Shown here: positions 8,137 through 16,664 of the stretch, one piece after another | Layout: each line of letters opens with the position of its first letter | Position numbering within the stretch: the stretch's first letter is position 1 | Position numbers and translations under genes: made by a program | Notes under the pieces: model-generated | What the model saw: the letters and a program-made list of their open reading frames with translations, nothing else | What the model was told of the DNA's origin: nothing | Database searches by the model: none | Assembly (NCBI RefSeq): GCF_014653945.1 | Contig: NZ_BNAU01000006.1 | Location: 1 to 64,000, forward strand | Reading direction: 5' to 3' | DNA length: 64,000 bases | Source: Amycolatopsis deserti | GTDB taxonomy: Bacteria > Actinomycetota > Actinomycetes > Mycobacteriales > Pseudonocardiaceae

Positions 8137-9599
8137 CGGCTCTGTGAGTAGCGGCTCTGGGGGTCACCCACCGTCCAGCCGCCGAGCAACAGGCCGACAC
8201 CGATCGCGCCCAGCGGGATCCCCGCGCCCAGACCCGCGCCGCCGAACAGGGCGATCACCGTCAGGAACATCAGGACCAGGCCGGTGCCCATCATGATCCA
8301 GGCGATCCACCGGCGGTCCCGCGGAACCGGTGGCAACGCGGCGGCCGGCGTCGGCACGGGAACGGGAGGCAGCACCGCCGTCGGCCGCGGCGGGGGCGCC
8401 ACGCGTTGCTGCGGCGGGACCAGGCCCAGCGTCTGCCACGCGGTGGGCACGTCGAGCACGGCGGCGCCCAGTTCCCGCGCCCGCGTCAGCCGCGGTTCGG
8501 TGGCGGGAACGTCGTCCGCGACGGCGAGGTGCGTCACCGTCGCGGTGAGGTTCTTGGCGAGCGGGATCCGGGCCGCCAGCACCGCGGCGCGCAGCGCGTC
8601 GGCGGCGGCGCTCCGCCCCAGGACGAGCACCCGCGTCCGGTCCGCGGCGGTCGCCCGGCGGAGGTCCCGCAGCGCTTCCGGAACGCCCAGCGCCTGGGCC
8701 ACGTGCCGCAGTTCGCGTTCCTCCTCGTCGGTGACGATGCCGTCGGACTCGGCCACCGCCCGCATCGCGGCGACGAAGTCGAGGTGCGCCCCGCGCACGT
8801 CGGACGGGGACATGCCGGACGCGGCGGCCAGCGCGGCCAGGTCGGCGGCTTCGGCGTCGGACAGGTGGTGGTCGGCGAGCGCGTCGGCGAGCAGGTCCGC
8901 ATACGGCGTGCCCGCCGCCTCGATGCGGTCGACCAGGCCCGAAATCCACGTTCCGGCGGCCGCGCGCGCGGGCTCGGGACGGCTCACCGCGCGTCCGGTG
9001 ACCGCCAGGCGCGGCAGTCGCGGCAGGTCGAACCGGCGCTCGAAGGCCAGTCCGTGCGTGGTCACGAGGGCAGCCAGGACCTGCGCGCACGCGCGGGCGT
9101 CGGGAGCCGCCATGTGCGCGGGGAACCCGCCGAGGCCGAGTGCCTCGGCGACGGTGGTCAGCCGGTAGTTCGGCAACCGGAGGGCGGCGCGGGCGGCGGC
9201 GAGCGTGCAGACACCCGGCAGCGTGGGCAGCCGCAGACCGATCCGCTCCAGCTCCGCGGCCAGGAAGCCCTGCTCGAACGCCAGGTTGTGGCCGACGAGC
9301 ACGCTGCCCCGGCACAGGTCGAGCAGCTGCCCGACGACCTGGCCGAGTGGGGGCGCGGAGTCCAGCTGCGCCCGCGTGATGCCGTGGACCCGCGCGGGCC
9401 CCGGGTCGACTCCGGGCCCGGGATCGACCAGCGTCGAGAACTCCCCCAGCACCGTGCCGTCGGCGCGGAAGCGCACCGCCGCCACTTCGATGATCCGGCC
9501 GGGCTGCAGCCCCGTGGTCTCGAAGTCGATCGCGGTGAACTCGGCACCGGTGGCCGGAAAGCGGCCCGAACCGGACACGGGGACGATATCGATGAGCAT
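8106..9599 (-). CDS. DEDDh 3'-5' exonuclease with TerB-like region and C-terminal membrane anchor
   Basis: 497 residues. Residues about 20-185 form a DnaQ-like DEDDh exonuclease: Exo I DFETTG (D25, E27), Exo II GHNLAFE, and Exo III HMAAPDA. The Exo II acid is Glu where most relatives have Asp. A helical region (about 225-305) with SDGIVTDEEERELR looks TerB-like. A region around 310-380 resembles a BRCT fold. A proline-rich linker then leads to two hydrophobic segments (WIAWIMMGTGLVLMFLTVIA; AGIPLGAIGVGLLLGG), so the enzyme may be membrane-tethered. Related actinobacterial proteins serve in DNA repair or RNA turnover; the substrate is unknown. Divergent from the nuclease-fold gene at 9728. Confidence 0.85.
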   Translation of the reverse strand: MLIDIVPVSGSGRFPATGAEFTAIDFETTGLQPGRIIEVAAVRFRADGTVLGEFSTLVDPGPGVDPGPARVHGITRAQLDSAPPLGQVVGQLLDLCRGSVLVGHNLAFEQGFLAAELERIGLRLPTLPGVCTLAAARAALRLPNYRLTTVAEALGLGGFPAHMAAPDARACAQVLAALVTTHGLAFERRFDLPRLPRLAVTGRAVSRPEPARAAAGTWISGLVDRIEAAGTPYADLLADALADHHLSDAEAADLAALAAASGMSPSDVRGAHLDFVAAMRAVAESDGIVTDEEERELRHVAQALGVPEALRDLRRATAADRTRVLVLGRSAAADALRAAVLAARIPLAKNLTATVTHLAVADDVPATEPRLTRARELGAAVLDVPTAWQTLGLVPPQQRVAPPPRPTAVLPPVPVPTPAAALPPVPRDRRWIAWIMMGTGLVLMFLTVIALFGGAGLGAGIPLGAIGVGLLLGGWTVGDPQSRYSQSRYPAISSRNA

Positions 9600-9727
9600 T
9601 CCGGCTTCCCTGGTCGAGGATTGACGCGTAGTCCATCGCGCCGGACGGGAAAACGTTCCAGGCGAAACAGAATCGTGATCATCGGCGGTCCCGTAACGAA
9701 TGTGGGACGCGCAGCGAGAAAAGAGCC

Positions 9728-10525
9728 GTGCCCGATTCTCCCGCCGCGCCGAAACGACGCGTACCCAACTGGATCAAGATCGTCCTCGCCGTGTTCGCGG
9801 TGCTCTTCGTGCTCGGCGCGGTGTTCGGAAAGCCCACCGGGAAACCGGTCGCGCAGCCCGCGCCTGCCACCACGACGTCCGCCTCCCCCAGCAGCAGCCC
9901 GCCCGCGGAGCCGGTTTTGCGGGTGATCCGGGTGACTGGATCGAGCGTGATGGTCAGCGATACCGCGGGAATCTCGAAAACCGTTTACGTTCCCGGAATC
10001 CAGCCCGCCGCGGATTGTTACGGAACGGAGACCGCGAACTGGGCCACGGCATTTCTGGTCGGCAAGGAAGTGACCCTGCGGTCGGTCAGCGAGGAGGCCG
10101 GGAAGACGCTGGCGCACGTCCTGCTCGCCGATGGCACCGACTACGCGGTCGCCGCCCTGCAGGGCGGTTACGCGCGTTTCGTCGCGGATGCGGTCACCGA
10201 CTCCTACGCCGACGTCCTGCGGGCCGCGGAAAGCGCTGCCAGCGCGGCGAAGGCGGGGCTGTGGGGGCCGCCCTGCAACGGCAGCCCCACCACCCCGCCG
10301 GTCGCGCCGCCGCCGGTCACCGTTCCGCCCGCTCCCGCGAGCACGCCGAAGCCCAGTACCCCGAAGCCCAGTACCGAGAAGCCGACGGAGGAACCGGACA
10401 TCTCCAGCGCCTACTACGCCAACTGCTCGGAAGCGCGGGCTGCCGGTGCCGCTCCTCTCCACGCCGGGGAGCCCGGGTACCGCGCGGCTCTCGACCGGGA
10501 CAAGGACGGCGTCGCTTGTGAGTGA
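9728..10525 (+). CDS. Membrane-anchored thermonuclease-fold protein with Excalibur domain
   Basis: 265 residues. A single N-terminal membrane segment (IKIVLAVFAVLFVLGAVF) and a Ser/Pro linker precede a staphylococcal-nuclease-like domain (about 60-180; GKEVTLRSV, AALQGGYARF, AESAASAAKAGLWG). A proline/threonine stalk with a repeated TPKPS follows, then a C-terminal Excalibur calcium-binding motif ending DRDKDGVACE, probably outside the membrane. The usual SNase catalytic segments (DGDT, the Arg/Asp/Glu of LxGIDxPE, and the YGR arginine) are not visible, so nuclease activity is doubtful. Start is GTG or ATG at 9728. Confidence 0.8.
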   Translation: MPDSPAAPKRRVPNWIKIVLAVFAVLFVLGAVFGKPTGKPVAQPAPATTTSASPSSSPPAEPVLRVIRVTGSSVMVSDTAGISKTVYVPGIQPAADCYGTETANWATAFLVGKEVTLRSVSEEAGKTLAHVLLADGTDYAVAALQGGYARFVADAVTDSYADVLRAAESAASAAKAGLWGPPCNGSPTTPPVAPPPVTVPPAPASTPKPSTPKPSTEKPTEEPDISSAYYANCSEARAAGAAPLHAGEPGYRAALDRDKDGVACE

Positions 10526-10557
10526 CGTGGTCGCAGAACCTGTGATATCCACGACCG

Positions 10558-11958
10558 GTGGACCCCATCGTGCAGACGCGTTCCGGCTCCGTTCGTGGTG
10601 TGGCTGACGGCGATGTCAGTTCCTTCAAGGGCATACCGTTCGCCGGGCCGTTGACCGGCGCCGCGCGGTTCCAGGCGCCCACCCAGCCGGAGGCGTGGGA
10701 CGAGACGCGGCCCGCGGACCGGTTTTCGGCCTCGCCGCCGCAGGGGTCTCTCTTTCCCGGCATGCCGTCGGCCTGGCAGCCGGGTGAAGGGGACGACTTC
10801 CTGAGCGTCAACGTGTGGACCCCGGACGCCGGTGGCAGCGGTCTGCCCGTCATGGTCTGGATCTACGGTGGCGCCTACCTCATCGGCACCGCGCGCCAGC
10901 CCGAATACGACGGCACCAACCTGGCCCGGGCCGGGGTGGTCGTCGTGACGTTCAACTACCGCGTCGGGCTCGAGGGGTTCGGCTGGCTGCCCGGGGCGCC
11001 CGCCAACCGGGCCTTCCTCGACCAGCTCGCGGCGCTGCGCTGGGTCCAGGACAACATCGCGAACTTCGGCGGCGACCCGGGCAACGTGACGATCTTCGGC
11101 GAGTCCGCGGGCGGCACGTCCGTCGCGGCGCTGACCGCCTCCGACGCCGGGCGCGGCCTCTTCCGCCGGGCCATCGGGCAGAGCATCGCGCAGGGGTTCC
11201 TCTCCGAAAACCGCGTGCGGCGCACCACCGAACGCATCGCCGCGGCCCTCGGCGTTCCGGCCACGCTCGACGGCTTCGCGCAGGTGCCCTCCGAAGCCAT
11301 CCACGCCGTCCAGATGGTGCCCGGCGAGATCACGCCGTTCGGCCCGGTCGTCGACGGTGAGCTGGTCACCGACCTGCCGTGGCGCAACCTGCGCGCCGAG
11401 GTCGACCTGGTCGCCGGCTTCAACCACGACGAGTTCACCCTCTTCGTCGCCGGCCAGGACCTCTCCGGCGCCGACCCCGCCGCCACCGCCGACGCCGTGG
11501 GCCTGCCCGCCGGCGCGATCGCCGAGTACCGGGCCGCCCACCCCACCTTGTCGGACGCCGACCTGCACGTCCTGATCCTGTCCGACCGCACCTTCCGCCT
11601 GCCGTCGCTGTGGTCCGCGCAGAACCACCCGGGCCGCAGCTGGTGCTACGAGCTGACCTGGCAGTCGCCGGCGTTCGGCGGCCTCCTGCGGTCCTGCCAC
11701 GCGCTCGACGTGCCCCTGACCTTTGGCAACTTCACCGGCCCGCTGGCCGAGATGCTGCTCGGCAACCCGGCGCCGCCGGAAGCGGACGCGCTGTCGAAGG
11801 AGATCCGCAAGGCGTGGGTCTCGTTCGCCGCCACCGGCGACCCGGGCTGGCCGGAGTACGACAAGGACAACCGGCTCACCCGCATCTGGGACGTGCCGGC
11901 CTCGGTCACCAGCGACCCGATCGCGAGTTCGCGACGGATCTGGGAGGCGGCGGCCTGA
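10558..11958 (+). CDS. Type B carboxylesterase/lipase
   Basis: 466 residues, alpha/beta-hydrolase of the carboxylesterase type B family. The GESAGG nucleophile elbow holds Ser183. The oxyanion-hole segment WIYGGAYLIG is present, with a conserved FKGIPFA start and VVVVTFNYRVG. Expected acid and His residues lie downstream (a His in SCHALDVPLTFG). The start is GTG 10558, 32 bases after the preceding stop. No signal peptide is seen, so it is probably cytoplasmic. It hydrolyses carboxylic esters; the natural substrate is unknown. It is slightly shorter than typical 490-510-residue relatives. Confidence 0.9.
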   Translation: MDPIVQTRSGSVRGVADGDVSSFKGIPFAGPLTGAARFQAPTQPEAWDETRPADRFSASPPQGSLFPGMPSAWQPGEGDDFLSVNVWTPDAGGSGLPVMVWIYGGAYLIGTARQPEYDGTNLARAGVVVVTFNYRVGLEGFGWLPGAPANRAFLDQLAALRWVQDNIANFGGDPGNVTIFGESAGGTSVAALTASDAGRGLFRRAIGQSIAQGFLSENRVRRTTERIAAALGVPATLDGFAQVPSEAIHAVQMVPGEITPFGPVVDGELVTDLPWRNLRAEVDLVAGFNHDEFTLFVAGQDLSGADPAATADAVGLPAGAIAEYRAAHPTLSDADLHVLILSDRTFRLPSLWSAQNHPGRSWCYELTWQSPAFGGLLRSCHALDVPLTFGNFTGPLAEMLLGNPAPPEADALSKEIRKAWVSFAATGDPGWPEYDKDNRLTRIWDVPASVTSDPIASSRRIWEAAA

Positions 11959-12004
11959 CCGCGGCCGGCGGTCGAAGACCTCCCCGGCGAACTAGGCTCG
12001 GGGT

Positions 12005-12631
12005 ATGGCCATCGAGGTGCTGCTCGTCGACGATCACGAGGTCGTGCGGCGCGGCCTGCGGGAAATGCTGAGCGACGAACCGGACATCGAGGTGGTCGCC
12101 GAGGCCGGGAGTGCCGACGAGGCACTCGCGGTCGCCATGCACGTCGAGCCGGATGTGGCCGTGGTCGACGTGCGGCTCGGCGACGGTGACGGCGTCGCGC
12201 TCTGCCGGGAGCTGCGGGCGCGGCCGAACCCGCCGTACTGCCTGGTCCTCACCGCCTTCGACGACGAGGAGGCGATGGTCGGCGCGATCATGGCCGGCGC
12301 CTCCGGCTACCTGCTGAAACAGGTCCGCGGGCAGGACGTGGTCAACGCCGTGCGGGAGGTCGCCGCCGGCCGGTCGCTGCTCGACCCGGTCACCACCGCC
12401 CGCGTGCTGGACAAGCTGCGCCACCCCGCCGAGGACGAGCTGGCGCGCCTGACCGACCGGGAACGCACGGTGCTGGAGCTGATCGGCGAGGGCCTGTCCA
12501 ACCGGGAGATCGCCGAGCGCCTGTTCCTGGCCGAGAAGACCGTGAAGAACCACGTCACGTCGGTGCTGTCGAAGCTGGGCATGCAGCGCCGCACGCAGGC
12601 GGTGGCGTGGGTGGCGCGTCGGGCCAAGTAG
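12005..12631 (+). CDS. DosR/DevR-like NarL-family response regulator
   Basis: 208 residues. The receiver domain (1-120) has the acidic pair D9-D10, phospho-acceptor D55 and a conserved Lys in GYLLKQ. The C-terminal LuxR-type HTH (about 145-205) contains [20 protein letters not shown] and a recognition helix [13 protein letters not shown]. The C-terminal half closely follows mycobacterial DosR/DevR as I remember it (LTxx[11 protein letters not shown], LGMxRRTQA), the regulator of hypoxia/NO/CO responses. It is monocistronic with no kinase beside it. The likely partner is the GAF kinase at 15501-16664, about 3 kb away at the end of the cytochrome bd operon. A DosR-like palindrome lies upstream of cydA. 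Confidence 0.9.
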   Translation: MAIEVLLVDDHEVVRRGLREMLSDEPDIEVVAEAGSADEALAVAMHVEPDVAVVDVRLGDGDGVALCRELRARPNPPYCLVLTAFDDEEAMVGAIMAGASGYLLKQVRGQDVVNAVREVAAGRSLLDPVTTARVLDKLRHPAEDELARLTDRERTVLELIGEGLSNREIAERLFLAEKTVKNHVTSVLSKLGMQRRTQAVAWVARRAK

Positions 12632-13687
12632 TCAGGCCAGCTGGTAGCCGCGGCCCGGCCGGACCAGCGCGGCGGCCAGCCCGATGGCCGCGCCGAGCAC
12701 GGTGTCCACCAGCCGGTCGGCGGTGACGGCCAGCGTGTCGACCGGCGCCGACATCGAGCCGAGCAGCAGCACCAGCGGCGTCACGAACACCATCGCGAGC
12801 GCGTAGTTGCGGATGACCGTCAGCTCCGCGCCCAGCAGCGCGACCACGATCAGCGTGAGCTTCACCGGCTGCGGCAGGTCGAGCGTCAGCAGCAGCGCGG
12901 CCACCAGCACGCCGACCACCGTGCCGGACACGCGCTGCACGAAGCGGTGCATCGTGTGCCGCAGGTGCGTGGCCTGCAGGACGGCGGCGGCCGCGACCGT
13001 CGCCCAGTACGGGTGGCCCAGTCCGAGCGCGTGTGCGAGCAGCCCGGCCGCCAGCACCGCGGCGAACACCTTCACCGCGCGCGGCCACTCGTGCGATGAC
13101 CGGTCCACCGCCGCGCGCAGCCCCTCGCGCCACGAAGTCGCCCGGGCATGGTCGTGGTCGAAGAACAGCCATCCGGACAGCGCCACGCCCCAGGCGACCA
13201 GCGCGCCCGCGGCCGCGGCCCCGACCTGCGCGGCGACGCCCGGCCAGCCGACCGGGACGGCCGACGTGGTCCCTGCGGCGAAGACGAACATGAGCCCGCC
13301 GGGCGGCCCGGACCGGATACCGTCCGTGAACAGTTTCGCGGCCGCGGCGACCAGCGCGACCATGATCGCGACCGGCACCGGGCCCCAGCCGGCCGCCGAC
13401 GCGATCCCGCCGAGGCCGACCGCGAGCGTCAGACCTGCGCCGATCACGGCGAGCAGCCGGGCCCTCACCGGATACGGCTCGAAGCGGGCGTGCACCGCGG
13501 TCATCCCGCCGAACGCCGCGGCGGGGGCCAGCTCGGTGTGCCCTGCGATCACAACCGCGACCAGGACTATGTTCGCCCCGGTCATGGCCCGTAACGCGGA
13601 CACCAGGGCCCGGTCGGCCGGGCGCAGGTGCCACCAGCCGCGCGGCGACAGCGCGCGGAAGAGGTCGTGGCGGCCGAAATCATTCAC
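12632..13687 (-). CDS. FUSC-family membrane transporter
   Basis: 351 residues with about 10 hydrophobic segments in two halves, the arrangement of FUSC (fusaric acid resistance/aromatic acid exporter-like) proteins. The second half contains the typical RFVQRVSGTVVG segment, where a conserved RxxGTxxG closes a membrane helix. The family is thought to export aromatic or other organic acids; the substrate here is unknown. It converges tightly with the DosR-like gene (stop codons adjacent) and diverges from a MarR regulator across 44 AT-rich bases with two palindromes, a layout typical of a MarR-controlled efflux gene. Confidence 0.8.
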   Translation of the reverse strand: MNDFGRHDLFRALSPRGWWHLRPADRALVSALRAMTGANIVLVAVVIAGHTELAPAAAFGGMTAVHARFEPYPVRARLLAVIGAGLTLAVGLGGIASAAGWGPVPVAIMVALVAAAAKLFTDGIRSGPPGGLMFVFAAGTTSAVPVGWPGVAAQVGAAAAGALVAWGVALSGWLFFDHDHARATSWREGLRAAVDRSSHEWPRAVKVFAAVLAAGLLAHALGLGHPYWATVAAAAVLQATHLRHTMHRFVQRVSGTVVGVLVAALLLTLDLPQPVKLTLIVVALLGAELTVIRNYALAMVFVTPLVLLLGSMSAPVDTLAVTADRLVDTVLGAAIGLAAALVRPGRGYQLA

Positions 13688-13688
13688 A

Positions 13689-13713
13689 AGTAAAATACTA
13701 ACGAACGATTCGT
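13689..13713. promoter_or_regulatory. Probable MarR operator/divergent promoter region
   Basis: The 44-base gap between the FUSC and MarR genes holds two perfect short palindromes: AGTA-AAA-TACT at 13689-13699 and ACGAA-CGA-TTCGT at 13701-13713. The sequence is much more AT-rich than its surroundings and includes -10-like TAAAAT. MarR proteins commonly bind such sites between themselves and a divergent transporter. Inference from position and symmetry only. Confidence 0.5.
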
Positions 13714-13731
13714 GTGCGAAGGAGCTCAGCG

Positions 13732-14217
13732 GTGAGTGATCTCGTCGACAGAGTGCGGCGGCAGTGGCAGGACGTGCACCCCGGGCTCGACACGTCCGGG
13801 ATGGCCGTTGTCGGCCGGGTACTGCGGCTCGCCTCGCTGATCCGCCGCGCGACCGACGACCTCCTGCTGGCCAACGACCTGAACCGCGCCGAGTTCGACG
13901 TGCTGTGCGCGTTGCGGCGCAACGAGGTGCTCAACCCGGGCCAGATCAGCCGCGAGATGCTGTCCTCCGGCGCCGCGATCACCAAGCGACTGGACCGCCT
14001 GGAGCGGCTCGGGCTGGTGTCCCGGACGGCGAGCGAGCGCGACCGGCGCGTGGTGCAGGTCCGGCTGACCGAGCAGGGCGTGCGGCTGATCGACAAGCTG
14101 CTGCCCGAACACCTCGAGGGCGAGAGGGTCGCGCTGGCGAACCTGGAACCGGAGCAGCAGGAAGAGCTGGCGCGGCTGCTGAAGGTGATGCTGGAGACGG
14201 TCGAAGGCGTCGGGTGA
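13732..14217 (+). CDS. MarR-family transcriptional regulator
   Basis: 161 residues from GTG 13732, chosen because AAGGAG (13719-13724) lies seven bases upstream; an in-frame start at 13714 has no such site. The winged-helix region contains LNRAEFDVLCALRR, a recognition helix around MLSSGAAITKRLDRLER, and the wing RTASERDRRVVQVRLTEQG, all typical of MarR. N- and C-terminal helices form the dimer interface. Divergent from the FUSC transporter, it probably represses that gene and itself until an aromatic or phenolic ligand binds (family knowledge, not shown here). Confidence 0.9.
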   Translation: MSDLVDRVRRQWQDVHPGLDTSGMAVVGRVLRLASLIRRATDDLLLANDLNRAEFDVLCALRRNEVLNPGQISREMLSSGAAITKRLDRLERLGLVSRTASERDRRVVQVRLTEQGVRLIDKLLPEHLEGERVALANLEPEQQEELARLLKVMLETVEGVG

Positions 14218-14279
14218 GGTGGGCGGCCCGACGAACGTAGCGCCGCCGCGGGCCCGGTCGACAGGCATTGAGGAACGGC

Positions 14280-14924
14280 TCAGGCCTGGTCGGCTTCCCG
14301 TAGTGCGTCGATGACGCTGCTGAGGTGCCGGCGGATCGCCGCGGCGGCCGCGGCCGGGTCGTGGGCGCAGATGGCCTCGATGATCGCCAGGTGTTCGGGC
14401 AGCGAGACCGACGGACGGCCGGGCCGCATGGCCAGCCGGAACTGGTGCCGCACGCTCTGTGCGCGCAACCGCTCCAGCACCTGGCCCGCCGTGTGCTGCC
14501 CGGAGATCTCCCGCACCCGGCGGTGCAGCTCCTGGTTCAGCCCGGAGTAACCCATCACGTCCCCGGACGCGACGGCCTTGCGCATCGCCTTGCCGAGGGC
14601 CTTCAGCTCAGCGATCTCCTCATCGGTGACGCGCTCGGCGGCCTTCTCCGCACACAGGCTCTCCACCACCATGCGCACCTCGGAGATCTCGATGGCCTCC
14701 TCGAGCGACACCGCCCGCACCCGCGCGCCGCGGTTCTGCACCCGTTCGACCAGGCCTTCGTTGGCGAGTTCGAGCAGCGCGGTGCGGACGCCCGCGCGGC
14801 TCGCGGCGAACTGCTCGGACAGGTCGGCCTCGACCAGCCGCTGGTTCGGCACGAACTCGCCCCGGATGATCGCGTCGCGGATGGCGTCCGCCACCGGCTT
14901 CTCGACTTCGGCCCGCTCTGCCAT
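14280..14924 (-). CDS. GntR-family regulator (FadR/FCD type)
   Basis: About 214 residues from ATG 14924 (MAERAEVEK), preceded by GGGAGC; an upstream in-frame start at 14966 is less likely. The N-terminal winged helix includes RDAIIRGEFVPNQRLVEADL and SRAGVRTALLELANEGLVE. The C-terminal FCD ligand domain includes EVRMVVESLCAEKAAERV, a metal-type His cluster (ELHRRVREISG; EHLAIIEAI) and RRHL. FCD regulators sense organic acids. It diverges from a decayed hydroxyacid-type dehydrogenase, its probable former target. ACGAT (14948-14952) and ATCGT (14965-14969) form a possible operator between them. Confidence 0.9.
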   Translation of the reverse strand: MAERAEVEKPVADAIRDAIIRGEFVPNQRLVEADLSEQFAASRAGVRTALLELANEGLVERVQNRGARVRAVSLEEAIEISEVRMVVESLCAEKAAERVTDEEIAELKALGKAMRKAVASGDVMGYSGLNQELHRRVREISGQHTAGQVLERLRAQSVRHQFRLAMRPGRPSVSLPEHLAIIEAICAHDPAAAAAAIRRHLSSVIDALREADQA

Positions 14925-14978
14925 GCCCGCTCCCGCTCGGTTTGTTGACGATTTTGTCGTGCACATCGTCTACTCGAA

Positions 14979-15516
14979 ATGGTAGTCGCTGGCCGAGGAG
15001 GAGCCGTGGTGCGCGGGTACGACCCGGTGGTGGCGGGCGAGTTCGCCGCCGAGGGTGCGGACCTGGCGCTCAGCGTCAACAGCTCGGCCGCCGCCGTCGG
15101 CGCGCTGCGAGCCGGACTGCCGACGGTGAGTGGCGTCTGGGCCGACCTGAACACCGCCTCCCCCCGGCAAGAAGCGCGAACTCGCCGCGATCGCCGCCGA
15201 CGCCGAGATCGACTTCGCGGACATCGCGATCATGGCTCCCGTCCCCGGGCGAGGGCTGCGCGTGCCGATGCTCGCGAGCGGCCCGGCGCGGACACGGTGT
15301 CGAAACTGCTGGGCGCGTGCTGCGGAGCGTGTTCTTCAAGGGCATGTCGGCCGCCGTCGTCGAGGCGCTCGCGGCCGCCCGCGCCGCGGGGGTCGAGGAC
15401 TGGTTGCGCGAGGTGATCGCCGACGAGTCCACTGTGGAGCGACTGGTCACGGGCAGCGTCAAGCACGCCACACCGGCGAGATGGCGGCGGCGTCCCGCGA
15501 TCAGCTGGCCCGCTTG
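14979..15516 (+). pseudogene. Decayed NAD(P)-dependent 6-phosphogluconate/hydroxyisobutyrate dehydrogenase-like gene
   Basis: Homology passes through several frames with no intact reading frame. A first block (VRGYDPVVAGEF, then VWADLNTASP) is followed by a shift at a C-run near 15160-15165 into KKRELAAIAADAEIDFADIA and MAPVPGRGLRVPMLASGP, then a shift to LLRSVFFKGMSAAVVEALAA and EDWLREVIADE, and another to AAASRDQLARL, which overlaps the 3' end of the kinase gene. The N-terminal Rossmann GxGxxG is missing. Order and motifs match 6PGDH-like NAD-binding proteins with a C-terminal DUF1932-type helical domain. At least three frameshifts plus truncation make function unlikely. Confidence 0.8.
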
Positions 15517-16664
15517 TCCAGCGGCAGCTCGAACGCGACCAGCGTGCCCAGGCTCGGCGAGGAGTTGAGGTAGAACTTCCCGCCCGCGCGCTGGGCGCGT
15601 TCCTCCAGGTGCCGCAGACCGCGGGTCTGCACGTCCTGCGGCACTCCGGCGCCGTTGTCGCGGACCCGCAGCTTGACCCCGTCGGTGTCGCGGACCAAGG
15701 TCACCCTGGTCTCGCTCGCCCCGGAGTGGCGGACCACATTGGACAGTGCCTCGCGCAGTGCGGCGCGGATGTGGTCGGCCCGCTCGGCGGGGATGTCGGC
15801 CAGCTCGCCGGACAGCTCCAGCGTGGGCGGGAACCCGAGCAGCTCGCCCGCGATCCGCACCTCGGCGCGCGCCGACTCGGCCAGGTCGGTGGCCGGTGGT
15901 TTCTCGGCCGTCTCCGGCTCCGGCGACCGCAGCTCGCGCACGGTGTGCCGGATCTCCTCGATGGTCTGGTCGAGCTGGTCGATCGCCTCGCCGAGCCGGG
16001 TCGCGTCGGTCGAGGCGAACCGCTTGCGCATCCGGCGGCGCACCCGGTCCAGCTGCATGCCGGCCGCGTACAACCGCTGCACGATCACGTCGTGCAACTC
16101 GCGGGCGATGCGCTCGCGCTCCTGGTAGAGCGTGATCCGGTGCCGGTCGTTGGCGGCCTCGGCCAGCGCCAGCACGACGCCGACCTGCGCGGCGAACGCG
16201 GTCAGCACCTCGACAGTGGCCTCCTCGAACGGCCGCCCGGCCCGCTCCCGGTACACCGCGAGCGCGCCCAGCACCCGGCCGCCGGAGCCGAACGGCGCGG
16301 CGGCGAACGGGCCGAACCGGCGCAGCTCGGCCGGCACGTACGGGGCCGTGCGCGGGTCGGTGGTCATGTCATCGGCCACCACCGTGACCCCGCCGCGGGC
16401 GACCTGCCCGGCCGCGGACTCGGGGGGCAGCACCACGCCGCGCGGGTCCTCGTTGTGCGTCCCGTAGGCGGCTTCGACGGACACCTTGCCGTCGTCCGCG
16501 CGGACCATCACCAGGCACAGGTCGGCCCCGGCGAGCTCGGCGGCCCGGTGCACCACAGAGTCGAGGACCGCGTCGGGGTCGCCGCCGGACAGGGCGGCGG
16601 TGGTGATCTCCGTGGCCGCGGACAGCGCGCGGGCGGCGAGGGTGGGTTCCATGAGCAAGGTCAA
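15501..16664 (-). CDS. GAF-domain sensor histidine kinase, DosS/DevS-like, in cyd operon
   Basis: 387 residues from TTG 16664; GGAAGG lies about nine bases upstream and the TTG overlaps the cydDC stop (TTGA). ATG 16652 is an alternative without a clear ribosome site. Residues about 20-170 form one GAF domain. The HisKA_3 dimerisation motif RELHDVIVQRLYAAGMQLDR carries the phospho-acceptor H191. A HATPase domain follows (REALSNVVRHSGA N-box; DNGAGVP; GLRHLEERA). The C-terminal half resembles DosS/DosT; those have two GAF domains, with haem in the first, so whether this single GAF binds haem is unknown. Fusion to the cytochrome bd operon suggests redox or O2/NO sensing. Confidence 0.88.
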   Translation of the reverse strand: MTLLMEPTLAARALSAATEITTAALSGGDPDAVLDSVVHRAAELAGADLCLVMVRADDGKVSVEAAYGTHNEDPRGVVLPPESAAGQVARGGVTVVADDMTTDPRTAPYVPAELRRFGPFAAAPFGSGGRVLGALAVYRERAGRPFEEATVEVLTAFAAQVGVVLALAEAANDRHRITLYQERERIARELHDVIVQRLYAAGMQLDRVRRRMRKRFASTDATRLGEAIDQLDQTIEEIRHTVRELRSPEPETAEKPPATDLAESARAEVRIAGELLGFPPTLELSGELADIPAERADHIRAALREALSNVVRHSGASETRVTLVRDTDGVKLRVRDNGAGVPQDVQTRGLRHLEERAQRAGGKFYLNSSPSLGTLVAFELPLDKRAS

